Below the pieces are notes generated by a model. That model saw nothing but the letters and a program-made list of their open reading frames with translations, searched no databases and had not been told where the DNA came from. A stretch of DNA of 25,679 bases from a virus: the IMG/VR virus record IMGVR_UViG_3300037961_000267, positions 1 to 25,679 of that record; one strand, written 5' to 3'. Both the position numbers and the translations under genes were made by a program. Below are positions 24,517-25,679 of this stretch, piece by piece. Position 1 is the first letter of the stretch, and every line of letters starts with the position of its first letter.

Positions 24517-24702
24517 TTAGTCTTCCTCAATACGAGATTTAATAAAGTCAACAATGCTCCGTTGACCGGAGCGATACATTATTTGATTGATGGGTGTTTC
24601 TGGTGTCGGTTGAGATGGAGGAAACTTGTCCTCCAGCTCTTCCAACAACCGTTCCACAGTCAAGCCAATGTTAAGCGTACTGTGGGAGGTCTGTATTTGC
24701 AT
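24517..24702 (-). CDS. Small hypothetical protein downstream of nrdB
   Basis: A 61-residue protein of unknown function. It has a helical acidic centre (LTVERLLEELEDKF), a Pro/Thr-rich linker and a C terminus ending in VDFIKSRIEED. I chose the ATG at 24702, which overlaps nrdB by 32 nt. An in-frame ATG at 24765 would give 82 residues but a 95-nt overlap. Neither start has a clear SD sequence. Its stop lies 2 nt before the next ATG, so it belongs to the same transcript as nrdB and the head genes. No catalytic motif or membrane segment is visible. Confidence 0.7.
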   Translation of the reverse strand: MQIQTSHSTLNIGLTVERLLEELEDKFPPSQPTPETPINQIMYRSGQRSIVDFIKSRIEED

Positions 24703-25387
24703 GTTCAAAGAACGCTGGGACTCTGCTAGCCCTGGTGGCAGCAAGCTCAGGAGCTTTGCCTTCATACATCAGGCGGTCGCTAGAATCCAGCCAAAATTTT
24801 TTGTTCAGATATTTATCAGGGTTAGATGCAGACAGTGGTTGCATTACCCAATTGATAGTTGCCTTCCTGAGTTTATCAAGAGAAGGACTGATGTTATACC
24901 CCAGCTCAGTATGAACCAAACTATTGGCAGCCACGTGAATTTGTTCATCTCTGGAGATGTCAGCACTTACTGTTCTAAATCCACCGTCACCAGTAAAGCG
25001 CATGAGTGGTAAAAGAACGAAAAAAATTGCACGTTCGGCCACCATTGCTTTCGTGATAGTGTGATCTGGATGCGATGTCCAAGCATCGCGTAGCCGAAGC
25101 GCCTCAGCCTCAGCCTTTTCATCAACCCCGTGAGCATTGGCAATGTAACCAAGAGCGAGGTCATGTTTCTCTTCGTCTTTGACGTTGGAGACCAGTAGCT
25201 CACGTGCCATTTCCGGAACTTCGGAAGCGAGAGCGTCATTGATAAAATCTCCCACAGGAAGTTCCATGTGCCGCAAGGCAAGGGCACGGCTTAACACCTG
25301 TTCTGCCCCTTCTTTGACTGTACCAGCAGTCGTCTGGACCGGCGTCCAGGTTCTTTTTCTTTCGAGTAGTTTTTGATACGGATTCAT
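24671..25387 (-). CDS. nrdB: Class I ribonucleotide reductase beta subunit (short, ferritin-like)
   Basis: Class I beta subunits hold a metal-radical centre that starts reduction of ribonucleotides to deoxyribonucleotides by the alpha subunit; here it would feed phage DNA synthesis. The protein has 238 residues, against roughly 320-375 usual for the family. Candidate metal ligands in family order are Glu42, Glu72 and His75 (EEKH), Glu118 (ERAIFF), and Glu148 with His151 (SRDEQIHV). The radical tyrosine normally lies four residues after the first ligand His; here that place is Leu79, and the nearest Tyr is Tyr81. A penultimate Tyr237 could serve radical transfer in the C-terminal tail. I chose the ATG at 25387, which overlaps the previous stop as ATGA, over an in-frame TTG at 25396. 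The fold call is firm; the cofactor type is inference. Confidence 0.85.
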   Translation of the reverse strand: MNPYQKLLERKRTWTPVQTTAGTVKEGAEQVLSRALALRHMELPVGDFINDALASEVPEMARELLVSNVKDEEKHDLALGYIANAHGVDEKAEAEALRLRDAWTSHPDHTITKAMVAERAIFFVLLPLMRFTGDGGFRTVSADISRDEQIHVAANSLVHTELGYNISPSLDKLRKATINWVMQPLSASNPDKYLNKKFWLDSSDRLMYEGKAPELAATRASRVPAFFEHANTDLPQYA

Positions 25388-25679
25388 TCTTGACAATCGC
25401 AGGTCGGTTCTTCATTAAGAATGTCTGCAAGGTACTCATCAACATCTGACTGAAGTGCAGCATAAACATCTGACTTGTCTTGTGTATCTCCCATAACTTG
25501 TAGACTGTAGTATAGGGAGGTCTGCGGAGAATCCAACCACTCTTCGATAAAGGCTTCGTCATATGTAACGACATCACTCCAACTGTTGAAGCTATACCCG
25601 TGAAGAAGTCCCGTGCGGTTGAGCATGGTCATGATGCCATCGGCAACACGTTTGTAGTTTGCCCAACCAACTTCTGATG
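25384..25679 (-). CDS. Acidic hypothetical protein, 5' end outside window
   Basis: I do not recognise this protein. The reading frame is open from the window edge through SEVGWANYKRVADGIM to the stop, so the start is probably outside the window. The internal ATGs at 25638 and 25632 have no SD sequence in front of them. The visible part is acidic, contains LLHGYSFNSWSDVVTYDEAF, and ends in a Cys-x-Cys tail (CDCQE). The stop overlaps the next gene's ATG by 4 nt (ATGA), so it is coupled to the ribonucleotide reductase beta gene. In related cyanophages the alpha subunit lies just upstream of beta. This could be the alpha C terminus, since class I alpha tails carry a cysteine pair, or a separate small protein. 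I cannot decide from this fragment. Confidence 0.65.
   Translation of the reverse strand, partial: SEVGWANYKRVADGIMTMLNRTGLLHGYSFNSWSDVVTYDEAFIEEWLDSPQTSLYYSLQVMGDTQDKSDVYAALQSDVDEYLADILNEEPTCDCQE

Noticed and set aside
24671-25387. Class II or other type of reductase protein
   Set aside because: Paired ExxH-type motifs and the ferritin-like layout point to a class I beta subunit.
25384-25632. Complete 82-residue gene starting at 25632
   Set aside because: The frame stays open to the window edge and the internal ATG has no SD sequence, so a partial longer gene is more likely.

Overview
The window is about 25.7 kb of the late (morphogenesis) half of a T7-like podovirus genome. Every supported gene lies on the minus strand, so it is read from high to low coordinates. 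The host is most likely a marine cyanobacterium (Synechococcus or Prochlorococcus). Four things point there: the T7-type head-tail gene order interleaved with a phage ribonucleotide reductase small subunit, a glutamine-II ('downstream-peptide') riboswitch with its LTYRG-type peptide gene, a very long cyanophage-style repetitive tail fibre, and small proteins of kinds I associate with marine phages. No cellular genes, tRNAs, CRISPR arrays or insertion sequences were seen.

Layout in the direction of transcription. (1) 25679-24517: the end of an unidentified acidic protein, a short class I ribonucleotide reductase beta subunit and a small hypothetical protein. (2) 24514-21692: a gp7.3-like basic coiled-coil protein, the portal (gp8) and the scaffold (gp9). 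(3) 21689-20027: an island of nine very small to small genes that T7 lacks at this place. Six encode tiny, mostly Lys/Arg-rich proteins, one a cupin. Two mini-genes follow, headed by the glutamine riboswitch. (4) 20026-19772: an intergenic leader with a candidate T3/T7-type phage promoter, several strong hairpins and an unusual translation start region for the capsid gene. (5) 19771-18590: major capsid protein (gp10), followed by a rho-independent terminator, as in T7. (6) 18525-15044: tail tubular proteins gp11 and gp12. (7) 15041-7281: gp13-like GNAT-fold protein and the internal core proteins gp14, gp15 and gp16. The peptidoglycan hydrolase domain appears at the C terminus of gp15 and is not visible at the start of gp16. 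(8) 7267-1: a 1935-residue tail fibre, a fibrinogen-like putative adhesin, a tail assembly chaperone-like protein, a 53-residue hypothetical protein and the start of another gene that runs off the window.

Genes are packed tightly: most junctions are ATGA or TAATG overlaps or gaps of a few bases, so translational coupling is probably general. Many starts have no clear Shine-Dalgarno (SD) sequence. The most unusual part is 19772-21689, where riboswitch-controlled mini-genes, basic micro-proteins and a structured capsid leader sit between scaffold and capsid. Family assignments rest on remembered sequence motifs and gene order; no database search was run.
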